A DNA stretch of 34,002 nt from an uncultured Kiritimatiellota bacterium (GTDB lineage Bacteria > Verrucomicrobiota > Kiritimatiellia > RFP12 > UBA1067), in NCBI GenBank assembly GCA_934643865.1, contig CAKUCX010000034.1, positions 1 to 34,002 of the forward strand. Reading direction: 5' to 3'. Below are positions 1 to 7,599 of the stretch, in pieces. The notes under the pieces were generated by a model. That model made no database searches and had not been told where the DNA came from. It was given only the letters and a program-made list of their open reading frames with translations. Numbering within the stretch: the first letter of the stretch is position 1; the number at the start of each line of letters is the position of its first letter. The position numbers and the translations under genes are program-made.

Positions 1-68
1 TACATCAGGCATCGGCGCGAGGGAAGCGGAAATCGCCAAAGCGATTTTGCCTATTGACTTCTGTTCTC

Positions 69-245
69 ATAGGAGGCACGAAGGCACAGAGGTTTTCAGA
101 ACGAGATTGCACGCATCTCGGCAACAATTCCCGTCCCTCTTCGAAGCCCGTCACTCTTTGATGGATGAAACGGTGCGCAAGCCAGCCTAAAAACCAATCT
201 CCGTGTCCCCGTGCCTCCTCGCGCTCCGTGTTGACCGGCCGGAGG
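69..245. repeat. Inverted-repeat element, copy 1 (eroded left end)
   Basis: The right end is the sequence CGCTCCGTGTTGACCGGCC followed by GGAGGC, shared with the other copies. The left end keeps only the inner part of the inverted repeat (a GGAGGCACGAAGGCACAGAGG-like stretch) and has lost the outer GCCTCCGGCCGG. The interior has two copies of a 17-bp unit (ATTCCCGTCCCTCTTCG and a diverged one). It is followed by a 60-bp spacer module (246-306, with GAGATTTCACCGCGTAATAA) that recurs after other copies. No coding capacity is evident; the reading frames crossing it are by-products of GC-rich repeats. Confidence 0.75.
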
Positions 246-306
246 CCGCGCGACCCGCCCGCGCCGCCCAAAATGAGATTTCACCGCGTAATAATCTTGC
301 TTGAAA

Positions 307-492
307 GCCTCCGGCCGGTTAACACGGAGCGCGCGGAGACACGAAGGCACGGAGGTTTTCAGAACTGGGCTGTACGCATCTCGACAACGATTCCCGTCCC
401 TCTTCGATGGATGAAGCGGTGCGCAAGCCAGCCTCAAAACCAATCTCCGTGTCCCCGTGCCTCCTCGCGCTCCGTGTTGACCGGCCGGAGGC
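307..492. repeat. Inverted-repeat (MITE-like) element, copy 2, intact ends
   Basis: It begins GCCTCCGGCCGGTTAACACG and ends with the near-perfect reverse complement (CGTGTTGACCGGCCGGAGGC), giving terminal inverted repeats of about 48 bp with a few mismatches. The roughly 90-bp interior carries one copy of the 17-bp unit, then GCGCAAGCCAGCCTC. Size, inverted ends and lack of a gene fit a MITE-like or large REP/BIME-like element. Which of these it is cannot be told without a genome-wide survey. It ends about 45 bp past the stop codon of the flavodoxin gene. Confidence 0.75.
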
Positions 493-537
493 CGCGCGAC
501 CCACTCGCGCTGGAACGCCCCTGTCGATGCGCCGACG

Positions 538-1032
538 TCAGAGTTGGGCCTTGACGGCCTCCTCCCAGGCGGCGAGGCGCGCATCGGTCTTGTCGGCCTC
601 GTTCGTCTCGTCAAGCGCGAGGCCGAGCAGTCGGTCGCCCGCGACGATCTTCGAGCTCACGCCGGGGAAGGCGTCGAGCGACAGGGTGCCGACGAGCGTC
701 GCGCCCTTCTCCACCGCCTTGTTCGCGAGGTCAGCCGCCGCGTCGCAGAACGTGTCGGCGAAGCCCTGGGCGTCGCCGAGGCCGAACACCGCGACCTTCC
801 GGCCCGTCCAGTCCGCCGCCTCCAGCAGCGGAAGCCCCGTGGCCGCCCAGTCGTCCTGCGGGTCGCCGCAGCCCCAGGTGGAGGTGCCGAGGATCACCAG
901 CTCCGCGTCGAAGGCGTCCGCCCCTGCGGACGCGACATTGAGGGCCGTCGTGCCGAAGTCCGCCGCGATGCGCTGGGCGACCGCCTCGGTCATGCCGGTC
1001 GTGCTGCCGTAGATGACATGTACCTTGTCCAT
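538..1032 (-). CDS. Flavodoxin
   Basis: This 164-residue short-chain-size flavodoxin is a cytoplasmic FMN electron carrier. The N-terminus has the FMN phosphate loop (IYGSTTGMTEAVA, residues about 8-20). The loop GTSTWGCGDPQDDW near residues 50-62 supplies the aromatic residue that stacks on the flavin and is very characteristic of the family. The loop VFGLGDAQGFADTFCDA near residues 80-97 matches the second FMN-binding loop, with Phe where many flavodoxins have Tyr. AAGGAG lies 8 nt before the ATG. The gene starts 16 nt after the stop of the DUF3793 gene, so the two form an operon. Flavodoxins commonly replace ferredoxin under iron limitation. Which partner enzyme is used cannot be told here. 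Confidence 0.93.
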   Translation of the reverse strand: MDKVHVIYGSTTGMTEAVAQRIAADFGTTALNVASAGADAFDAELVILGTSTWGCGDPQDDWAATGLPLLEAADWTGRKVAVFGLGDAQGFADTFCDAAADLANKAVEKGATLVGTLSLDAFPGVSSKIVAGDRLLGLALDETNEADKTDARLAAWEEAVKAQL

Positions 1033-1048
1033 TTTCCGTACTCCTTGT

Positions 1049-1717
1049 TTACTGTTGTGTTGTTACCTGAAACGGTGGAATCATCGCGTAGAAGGCCTCC
1101 AGGGACGGCGCCTCGCTGAGCGCCCGCGCCGCCCACGCCTCGACGCGCGCGTAGAGGCGCATCCGCCGCAGGGACTCGACGGCGCTGCCATAGACGCGCC
1201 AGGGGCCGTTGTGGAGCGGCGTCGCGGGAAGGCGCCGCACGAACCCGATGACGTCCTTGAGCGGATAGCCCACGAACACGCCGACCTCGTGCGGCAGACC
1301 CTCCCCACGGGCCCGGCGCACCAGTTCGTGCAGGAAGTCCTCCGCCATCCCCGCCGCCGGATAGCCCATGCGGACAAGCCACCGGCGGTTGTGCGGCTCG
1401 TCCAGCGTCGCCGCGAGCGCCTGCGGATCATAGAACAGGACGAGCGAACTTGCCGCCTCCACCTTCAGCTCCACATACGCGAGGCGCAGCGTGAAGTAGA
1501 TGTCGCGCCGGTACAGGCAGAAGCGGAACCCTTCCGCGTTCGTCTGCGCGTAGCAGTGCCGCACCCGCAGCAGTTCCGCCGGCTTGACGCCCCGCCGCAC
1601 GGCCGCCGTCTTCACCAGCAGGAAGCGCAGCAGCTCGCGCCGGTGCGCGTCGTCGATTCCGGGCGTCTCCGCCCGCGTCCCGCGTCCGTCAAGCCGCCGT
1701 CTCTCCTGCCGCATCAT
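1049..1717 (-). CDS. DUF3793 family protein
   Basis: This 222-residue protein matches what I know of DUF3793. That family has an N-terminal region with a 'G(I/V)KPAELL' segment (here RRGVKPAELLRVRH, residues about 40-54) and a C-terminal signature HEVGVFVGYPLKDVIGFV (near residues 142-160). There is no signal peptide or membrane segment, so it is likely cytoplasmic. Function is unknown. In anaerobic gut bacteria the family is often found beside flavodoxin genes, as here, suggesting a redox or metal-linked role (inference). GGAAGG precedes the ATG-ATG start. A strong promoter lies at 1771-1799. Confidence 0.8.
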   Translation of the reverse strand: MMRQERRRLDGRGTRAETPGIDDAHRRELLRFLLVKTAAVRRGVKPAELLRVRHCYAQTNAEGFRFCLYRRDIYFTLRLAYVELKVEAASSLVLFYDPQALAATLDEPHNRRWLVRMGYPAAGMAEDFLHELVRRARGEGLPHEVGVFVGYPLKDVIGFVRRLPATPLHNGPWRVYGSAVESLRRMRLYARVEAWAARALSEAPSLEAFYAMIPPFQVTTQQ

Positions 1718-1770
1718 GTCCGCAAACCTTCCATCTGAATGTTACCGCCTTCTTGTGTTAGACGGAGCTA

Positions 1771-1799
1771 AGTTTACCACGGCTAACTTGCCGTGTCAA
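1771..1799 (-). promoter_or_regulatory. Sigma70-type promoter of the DUF3793-flavodoxin operon with an internal palindrome
   Basis: Reading the minus strand, TTGACA (1794-1799) is followed after exactly 17 bp by TAAACT (1771-1776). The spacer contains a perfect inverted repeat, CACGGC-N6-GCCGTG (1778-1795), which overlaps the -35 box by two bases. A palindrome placed there is a typical repressor operator position. The sequence is unlike a Fur box. The regulator is unknown. Confidence 0.7.
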
Positions 1800-1807
1800 G
1801 CCGAGAG

Positions 1808-1827
1808 GGACGCAATTTGTTGCGACC
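1808..1827. promoter_or_regulatory. Imperfect palindrome GGACGCAA-N4-TTGCGACC upstream of the operon promoter
   Basis: The 8-bp arms have one mismatch and a 4-nt centre. It sits about 8 bp upstream of the -35 box of the minus-strand promoter. A near-identical site with perfect arms is at 2473-2492. Two copies of the same dyad near divergent genes suggest an operator, but this is inference from two sites. Confidence 0.4.
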
Positions 1828-1868
1828 GCGCTCTTTCCACAATTACATGCTGTTTGTTTCCTTTTGGC

Positions 1869-2001
1869 GCACAAGCCAGCCTCAAAACCAATCTCCGTGT
1901 CCCCGTGCCTCCTCGCGCTCCGTGTTGACCGGCCGGAGGCCGTGCAACCCACCCGCGCCGCCCCCAAATGAGATTTCACTGCGTAATAATCTTGCTTGAA
2001 A
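1869..2001. repeat. Inverted-repeat element, copy 3 (right half only) plus spacer module
   Basis: The stretch from ACAAGCCAGCCTCAAAACC to GACCGGCCGGAGGC (ending 1940) is the right half of the element. It is followed by the 60-bp spacer module with GAGATTTCACTGCGTAATAA (1941-2001), one base different from copy 1. The left half is missing; the DNA before it is unrelated and AT-richer. Confidence 0.75.
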
Positions 2002-2221
2002 GCCTCCGGCCGGTCAACACGGAGCGCGCGGAGGCACGAAGACACGGAGGTTTTCAGAACTGGGCTGCACGCATCTCGGCAACAATTCCTGTCCCTCTTC
2101 GATTCCCGTCCCTCTTCGATGCCCGCCCCTCTTCGATGGCTGAAGCAACGCGCAAGCCAGCCTCAAAACCAATCTCCGTGTCCCCGTGCCTCCTCGCGCT
2201 CCGTGTTGACCGGCCGGAGGC
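2002..2221. repeat. Inverted-repeat (MITE-like) element, copy 4, with expanded 17-bp tandem repeat
   Basis: Both ends are intact (GCCTCCGGCCGGTCAACACG and its reverse complement). The interior holds three tandem copies of a 17-bp unit (2085-2101, 2102-2118, 2119-2135; ATTCCCGTCCCTCTTCG consensus), compared with two in copy 1 and one in copy 2. This accounts for the greater length. Confidence 0.78.
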
Positions 2222-2460
2222 CGCGCGACCCGCCCGCGCCGCGCAAAATGAGATTTCACCGCGTAATAATCTTGCTGTAATAATCTTGCTTGAAGACCGT
2301 CGCGGCGCGCTCCGTGTTGACCGGCCGGAGGCCGCGCGACCCGCCCGCGTCGCCGCAAAATGAGATTTCACCGCGTAATAATCTTGCTTGAAAGCTGTCG
2401 CGGCGCGCTCCGTGTTGACCGGCCGGAGGCCGCGCAACCCACCCGCGCAACCGCCCCGCG
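2222..2460. repeat. Tandem 98-bp repeats of spacer module plus right end
   Basis: After copy 4 the spacer module is followed by two further right-end fragments (CGCGCTCCGTGTTGACCGGC at about 2306 and 2404), 98 bp apart, each with the spacer or part of it. A 13-bp local duplication of TAATAATCTTGCT occurs at about 2265-2290. The truncated fragments suggest slippage or recombination after the original element arrived. Confidence 0.72.
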
Positions 2461-2472
2461 CCACTTCTCCAC

Positions 2473-2492
2473 GGTCGCAACACGTTGCGACC
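2473..2492. promoter_or_regulatory. Perfect 8-bp palindrome GGTCGCAA-CACG-TTGCGACC
   Basis: Perfect 8-bp arms around a 4-nt centre, about 130 bp upstream of the promoter for the gene at 2701. It matches the dyad at 1808-1827 in arm length, spacing and all but one arm base. Possible operator; no poly-T follows, so it is not a typical terminator. Confidence 0.4.
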
Positions 2493-2577
2493 CTCCCGCC
2501 GCCCGACACACGCCCACCGGGAGGGGCGCAATTTTCCGCCCAGGGTCTTCTGTGGCCGGGCGAGAAACCGGGATAAG

Positions 2578-2602
2578 CTGTCCCGAAAAAACTGCGGGAC
2601 AG
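2578..2602. other. Hairpin CTGTCCCG-N9-CGGGACAG upstream of the promoter
   Basis: Perfect 8-bp arms with a 9-nt A-rich loop, ending 20 bp before the -35 box at 2623. There is no T-tract on either side. It could be a protein-binding dyad or a remnant terminator; the role is undecided. Confidence 0.35.
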
Positions 2603-2622
2603 GCGTGAACGGCAGAATGTGG

Positions 2623-2652
2623 TTGACGGGGAGGTGGAGGATGGGATAAACT
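2623..2652 (+). promoter_or_regulatory. Sigma70-type promoter for the secreted beta-repeat protein and glycosidase
   Basis: TTGACG (2623-2628), 18-bp spacing, TAAACT (2647-2652). The start codon at 2701 follows a GGAGGAG ribosome-binding site. The same TAAACT -10 box appears before the DUF3793 gene and the lipoprotein gene. Confidence 0.6.
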
Positions 2653-2700
2653 TGCCCTTGCCATGAAGCGTGTTGACCAGCGAACGGGAGGAGAAGTGCC

Positions 2701-5328
2701 ATGACGGGAAAACGATCCGGACAGGGGCCGTCGGGGTGCGGGCGGCGATGCTGCGGCATGCGCCGCGCCCTGTCGTTCGGCGCGCTTGGGGCCGTCTCCT
2801 GGGCGGCTTTCGCGGGATGGGACGAGGCGTCGCAGACCTACTCGACGAACGGCTACTGGTCATTGGCCGAAAACGGGACGTCCAGTTCGCTGACGTTTGA
2901 TTCGCCGGCGAAATGGCGCGACGCCGCCGGCGCGGTCCCGTCCGCCTTCTCGCCCGACGCCGCCTACTACATCAACTGCCAGTCGTACGTCAGCACGGCG
3001 ACCAACACGGTGCAGGGCGAGCCGGTCGCGCGTTTCCCCGGGCGCGTCCTGGCCCTGGGGCCGGGGAGCCGCTTCCTGGGGCGGGGCACGACGGAGGCGC
3101 GTCCGTTTGACATGGGCGAGGCGGTCCACCTCCTCTCCGGCGCGACCATCGACACATGGAGCGGGTCCCTCTGCCTCTCGGGCACGTGGACGCTCTACCC
3201 GACCGACGACAAAAAGTGCGTGAACATCAACATGGGCTCCAAGACCAGCTCGGAGCAACATGGGTTCTTCTTCAGGAAGGTCACGCTCGCGGGCGACGCG
3301 CGGACGAAGATCGACGCCTCCACGAACTATGCGCGCCCGGAGGGGACGAATCTGCTGAACAAGCTCAAATGGTACGGCGGATGCGACGCGCGGGACTTCC
3401 ACGGGCTGTTCCGCCTGCGCGGCAACCCGGCCTGCCCGGCGGACAGCTCCGCGCGGCTTGACTGCGAGGACATGGCGTGGGGCGGCACGCTTGAGTTCAC
3501 CACGAACACGTGCCTCAACCTGATCGGCGCGTCCGGCGTGACGGTCTCGAACGTTCAGTTCAGGGCGGGATCCTCCGTCAGCAACCTCACGGCGGCCTGC
3601 AGGCTGACGGTGAACGGGGCGATCACGGCGGAGCCCGTCACGCGCCTCTTCGTGCAGACGGCGAGCGTGCGGTCGGAGGCCGGGCCGGTCGAGCTTGAGC
3701 TCGTCCGCTTCGCGCCAACCGCCGACCTGGCGGGCTTCACGCCGGCCAACGTGGAGCTGGCGCTCACCGACCCCTCGTACATCGGGGCGTGGCCGCTTCG
3801 GGAGGTCGTCCTCCGCGCCGACGCGGACGGCGGACACTCGCTTGTCGTGAAGATCCCCCAGGTCGTCCTCCGCACGCCGCAGGAGGCGACCCCCTATCTC
3901 CTGCAGAATGCGTACAACGGCGGCTACCGTTCGGACTTCCAGTTCCCCACGACGGACGGCGGCGGCACGGCGGTGACGACGCAGAAGCCCTTCTGGTCGG
4001 ACGGCCTGTTCCCGGCGGGGGACGCGGCGGCGGCGGACAAGGTCTACTGCAACGACTGCGTGACGAGCGTCTTCCCGACGAACGGCGAGACGGACGTGTG
4101 CATCGTGTTCCCGGGGAAGGCGCTTCTCCTGGGCGGGCAGAAAATCGAGGGCAGCGCGCCGATGGGGGGCTTCGCCGTCGCCGACCTCCGCTTCGTGAAG
4201 ACGGGATGCGGCTTCCGCCTGCTGAACCAGGCCGGGTTCGCCGACAGCACGATCCTGCACGACGGCGACACGGGCGTCTGGAACAGGAAGCATCGCGTCA
4301 CGCGCCTGCGGGGGCGCCTCGACACGGGCGCGGCGTCGTTCAGCCACGCCATCGAGATCTACGGCGAGCGGCACATGCTGCGGCTGGAGAGCGACGTGAC
4401 GGGCGCGGGCAACCTCCGGCTCCAGACCTACAAGTCGCAGCATCTGACGGCCCTGAACGCCTTTCTGGAGCTGACGGGGGACAATTCCGGGTGGCGCGGC
4501 AAGATGGAGGTGCGCGGGCTGCCCGACGACACGTACTACGACTACGAGACGGGCGGGCAGACGGTCTCCGCGCCGAACCGGACGTGGCAGAACCACTGCC
4601 GGCTCTACCTCGCGTCGGCGAACAGCCTCGGCGGCCGCCGGGCGGCATTCGCCTACGACGCCCTGAGCCTGCACCACTACGGGGAGCTGTTCCTTCGCGC
4701 GAGCGTCACGCTCCCCGACGGCCTGAACCGCGGCGTCTCCTTCGGCGACTTCGCGACGCTGAACGTCACGAACGGCCTGACCTTCGCCGTCCGGCAGCCG
4801 ACGACCTGGAACGGCAGTACGGTCTACAAGGTCGGCGGCGGCACGCTCGCGCTGGGCGGCACGGCGAAGTTCGGGGGCGCGGCCCAGGCCGACCGGCCGT
4901 CGGAGGGGGCCGCCAACCGCCTCGTGGTGGAGGGCGGGGCCGTCCAGCCGCTGGCGGCCGAAGCCTTCGACGGCGTGTCGCTGGAGATGGCCGAAGGCAC
5001 GGCCGTCAGGGTTTCCGCGGACGCGGCGGGCGCGCTCGCCGCGCGGGGGCTCGTCAACGTCAAGGCGGCGACGCCGTTCGTCCTCGGCGGCGGGCGCCTC
5101 TTCTTCGCGGTCGATGCCGGCGCCGTCGTCGAAGACCAGCTGCCGAGGGGCGTGTCCGTGGGGCTGTGTACCGTCGCCGCGCCGGCCGCCGAGGGGCTGC
5201 GGGGCCGGATCGACGCGTCGCGGCTCCTGGAGCATCCCGCCCAGATCGTCGAGCGGGCGAACGCCGACGGAACGGTCACGTTCACGGCCGAATTCAAGCG
5301 GGGCGGCATGACGCTCCTCATCCGCTAG
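2701..5328 (+). CDS. Secreted beta-repeat protein with autotransporter-type strand
   Basis: This 875-residue exported protein has no catalytic domain I recognise. The N-terminus is long and basic, with a hydrophobic core at about residues 20-38 (RRALSFGALGAVSWAAFA), then a probable signal-peptidase site before GWDEA. The ATG at 2701 is preferred because GGAGGAG precedes it, although Met20 would give a more usual signal peptide. The body is rich in short Gly/Asn/Thr beta-strand segments. Near residue 710 the segment YKVGGGTLALGGTAKF resembles the passenger-associated repeat of autotransporters, but no C-terminal beta-barrel is seen. It lies 39 bp before a glycosidase gene and probably shares its transcript. 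A surface or extracellular polysaccharide-binding role is inference. Confidence 0.72.
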   Translation: MTGKRSGQGPSGCGRRCCGMRRALSFGALGAVSWAAFAGWDEASQTYSTNGYWSLAENGTSSSLTFDSPAKWRDAAGAVPSAFSPDAAYYINCQSYVSTATNTVQGEPVARFPGRVLALGPGSRFLGRGTTEARPFDMGEAVHLLSGATIDTWSGSLCLSGTWTLYPTDDKKCVNINMGSKTSSEQHGFFFRKVTLAGDARTKIDASTNYARPEGTNLLNKLKWYGGCDARDFHGLFRLRGNPACPADSSARLDCEDMAWGGTLEFTTNTCLNLIGASGVTVSNVQFRAGSSVSNLTAACRLTVNGAITAEPVTRLFVQTASVRSEAGPVELELVRFAPTADLAGFTPANVELALTDPSYIGAWPLREVVLRADADGGHSLVVKIPQVVLRTPQEATPYLLQNAYNGGYRSDFQFPTTDGGGTAVTTQKPFWSDGLFPAGDAAAADKVYCNDCVTSVFPTNGETDVCIVFPGKALLLGGQKIEGSAPMGGFAVADLRFVKTGCGFRLLNQAGFADSTILHDGDTGVWNRKHRVTRLRGRLDTGAASFSHAIEIYGERHMLRLESDVTGAGNLRLQTYKSQHLTALNAFLELTGDNSGWRGKMEVRGLPDDTYYDYETGGQTVSAPNRTWQNHCRLYLASANSLGGRRAAFAYDALSLHHYGELFLRASVTLPDGLNRGVSFGDFATLNVTNGLTFAVRQPTTWNGSTVYKVGGGTLALGGTAKFGGAAQADRPSEGAANRLVVEGGAVQPLAAEAFDGVSLEMAEGTAVRVSADAAGALAARGLVNVKAATPFVLGGGRLFFAVDAGAVVEDQLPRGVSVGLCTVAAPAAEGLRGRIDASRLLEHPAQIVERANADGTVTFTAEFKRGGMTLLIR

Positions 5329-5329
5329 C

Positions 5330-5370
5330 CGAACGGGAAAGGTCAAACGGGAAAGGTCGAACGGAAAATG
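5330..5370 (+). repeat. Short 14-bp tandem repeat in the intergenic leader
   Basis: Two copies of CRAACGGGAAAGGT (5330-5343, 5344-5357) and a partial third (CGAACGGAAAATG) that runs into the ATG of the glycosidase gene. The GGGAAAGG cores are weak ribosome-binding-like sequences, so repeat number could affect initiation; this is speculative. Confidence 0.5.
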
Positions 5371-7527
5371 AAACACGCCCAACACGCCTTTATTGTCATT
5401 GCCGCCGCCGCCGGACTGGCCGCGTGCCGCCTCTGCGCCGATCCCCTGACGGGGCGCGTCGAGGGGGCGGGGACGCAGACGCCGCGCGGATATGAGCCGG
5501 CGATGCTGTCGAACGGGCGCATCTGCCTCACGGTGGACTACACGGGCGCCGTCCCCCCGCCCCTCCCGCCCCGCGAGCGGTCGAAGTACGGGAAGCTGAC
5601 GCCCGGATTCTTCGTCGAGGGGCGGCGCATGGGGCCGCCCCGCTGGACGCTCTACGGCTTCGGGCGCTTCCTGCCGCATCTGGCGGTCCGCGGGAAGGCG
5701 GTCGGCGCGCCCGACGCCTGGTCCCAGACGCTGGACGTCCATGCGGCGCGCAGCGTGGCCACGAATGTCTTCGGCGACGTGACGCGCGTGGTGGAGACGT
5801 TTGTGGCCGAGGGCGAGGAGGTCGTGGCCGTCCGCCAGCACCTGACGGCGGCGCGCCCGACGACGGTCTCGGTGGGCCTTGACTATCTTCCGCCCGAGGA
5901 CCCGCGCATCATCGGCGAAGAGCGGCGCGTGGGCGGCGTGCGGTTCTTCGACTTCCGCGCGTTCGGGTGTTCGCTCGACACGAACTGCGTCGCCGTCGCC
6001 GGCGGCGCGCCGCAGACGGTGGCGCTGGAGCCGGGGCGGTGGGAGACGCGCGACGCCTTCGTCCTCGTCGGCGAGGCGCACGCCGCGTGCGCGGCGCGCG
6101 CGGCGGCCTGCGTGAAGGACGGCTACGACGCGCTCTTCGCGCGCCACGCCGCGGCCTGGGCGGCCTACTACGCCGCCTCCCGCGTCGAGATCCCCGACGC
6201 GCGGCTGCGCCGGCTGCGCGACGTGGCGGAGTACCAGCTCAAGTGCAACCTGACGAAGTGGACGCTCCCCGTCGGCATCTTCCCGTCGCACTGGAGCGGG
6301 CGGAGCTTCGCCTTCGACGAGATGTACGGCGTGCAGGGGCTCCTCTCCGCAGGGCATCTCGCCGAGGCGCGCCGCACGGTGGCGTTTCGCCTGCGGACGC
6401 TCGCCTGGGCGAAGGCGCGCGTGGGGCACGCGCACACGAAGCAGCATTTCGGCTACGGCGCGCGCTGGGTGTGGGAGGGCATGGAGGACCTGCCCGTCGA
6501 CGGCAGCCCCGGGGGCTTCTGGCGCGACCACATCTTCCACATGGCGGCGATCGCGCGGAGCGCGTGGCTCTGCTATCTGGCCGACGGCGACGAGGCGTTC
6601 CTGCGCGAGACGGCCTATCCCGTGATGCAGGCCTGCGCGCGCTTCTACCGCACGGAGTCGGTCTACGAAGAGGCGGGCGGCGGCTGCTTCATCGGCAAGT
6701 GTACGGATCTGGAGCGGCTGGGGCCGGCGCGCGAACGCGCGTTCATGACGACCGTGGGGGTGATCGCGACGTTCCGCGCCTGCGCGGAAGCCGCGCGGAC
6801 GCTTGGATGCGACGCCGCCGAGGCGGCCGACTGGCGGCGGGTGGCCGACAAGCTCGTCGCCTCGCTGCCCGTGGCGGACGGGCGGTACGTGCCGTATCCC
6901 GGCTCGGAGGACGTCTCGATGGGGACGCTGGCGGGCTTCTTCCCGTTTCAGGTCTTTTCGCGGGACAACACGTTCCAGGTCAACGCCGCGCGGCATTTCC
7001 TGGAGCAGGGCGTGCGCGGCGGCAACATGTACCCGACCGGCAAGCGCATCTGCCCGTGGTACGCCGCGACCATGTGCGCGGCGGCGACGACGCTCGAAGA
7101 GCGGGAGCGGCCGACGCGCCTGCTCGCCGCCTGCTGGCCGTCGGCGGGCGTGTGGGGCGAGTTCTGGGAGATCAACGAGGAGGGGCTTGTCAACTTCCGG
7201 CCGTGGTTCATGACGGCGGCGGGCAACTACCTCTATGCGCTCAACCGCGTCCTCCTCTCCGTGGAAGGGGACGAGCTGCGCATCGCCCCCGGCGTGCCGC
7301 CCGCGTGGAAGGACTATGCGTTCCGCCTGCCCGCCGAACGGGGCGTGTGGGCGGCGTGCGTGGTCCGCGGGGGGGCGCTCGCCGACTTGACCCTGGAGGT
7401 CGCGCGCCCCGCCGCCGGCCGCACGGTGCGCGTCGTGCTGCCCGAGACGCTGGCGGGGGGCCGCCGGACGGTGACGGCGAAGCTGGACCGCGCGCGGGTG
7501 CGCGTGGCCGCGCCGCCCTTGCGGTGA
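5368..7527 (+). CDS. Exported (alpha/alpha)6-barrel glycoside hydrolase, GH65/GH95-like
   Basis: This 719-residue protein begins with a signal sequence. LAAC at residues 17-20 fits a lipobox, so it may be a lipoprotein; a conventional cleavage a little later (before DPLTG) is also possible. Residues about 40-260 look like the N-terminal beta-sandwich of six-hairpin glycosidases. Residues about 270-640 are helical, with WSGRSFAFDEMYGVQGLL, WVWEGMEDLP, WRDHIFHMAAIARSAWLCY and a GDEAFLRE-type segment, all typical of (alpha/alpha)6 barrels. Glu449 in KCTDLERLGPARERAFMT sits where GH65 enzymes have their general-acid segment; this is an alignment by eye. Residues 640-719 form a small C-terminal beta domain. 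The substrate cannot be named. It follows the beta-repeat protein gene closely. Confidence 0.75.
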   Translation: MKHAQHAFIVIAAAAGLAACRLCADPLTGRVEGAGTQTPRGYEPAMLSNGRICLTVDYTGAVPPPLPPRERSKYGKLTPGFFVEGRRMGPPRWTLYGFGRFLPHLAVRGKAVGAPDAWSQTLDVHAARSVATNVFGDVTRVVETFVAEGEEVVAVRQHLTAARPTTVSVGLDYLPPEDPRIIGEERRVGGVRFFDFRAFGCSLDTNCVAVAGGAPQTVALEPGRWETRDAFVLVGEAHAACAARAAACVKDGYDALFARHAAAWAAYYAASRVEIPDARLRRLRDVAEYQLKCNLTKWTLPVGIFPSHWSGRSFAFDEMYGVQGLLSAGHLAEARRTVAFRLRTLAWAKARVGHAHTKQHFGYGARWVWEGMEDLPVDGSPGGFWRDHIFHMAAIARSAWLCYLADGDEAFLRETAYPVMQACARFYRTESVYEEAGGGCFIGKCTDLERLGPARERAFMTTVGVIATFRACAEAARTLGCDAAEAADWRRVADKLVASLPVADGRYVPYPGSEDVSMGTLAGFFPFQVFSRDNTFQVNAARHFLEQGVRGGNMYPTGKRICPWYAATMCAAATTLEERERPTRLLAACWPSAGVWGEFWEINEEGLVNFRPWFMTAAGNYLYALNRVLLSVEGDELRIAPGVPPAWKDYAFRLPAERGVWAACVVRGGALADLTLEVARPAAGRTVRVVLPETLAGGRRTVTAKLDRARVRVAAPPLR

Positions 7528-7547
7528 AAGAAACGAAAGTGTATACT
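7519..7547 (+). promoter_or_regulatory. Sigma70-type promoter for rpoZ-smpB
   Basis: TTGCGG (7519-7524), 17-bp spacing, TATACT (7542-7547). The -35 box lies inside the last codons of the glycosidase gene. The expected transcript start is about 45 nt before the rpoZ ATG. Confidence 0.65.
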
Positions 7548-7599
7548 ATGCCACTCGTTTCTGCGGCGAAGCGCGCGGAAAGGACATACGGAGAGCAGC

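Noticed and set aside
96..614. Open frames of 60-200 codons through the element clusters at 1-614 and 1968-2863
   Set aside because: They follow the repeat units, are Arg/Pro-rich, and change frame between copies, so coding is not conserved.
2860..6996. A 1378-codon open frame on the minus strand
   Set aside because: It spans two recognisable plus-strand genes and the gap between them, and its composition is Arg-rich without motifs.
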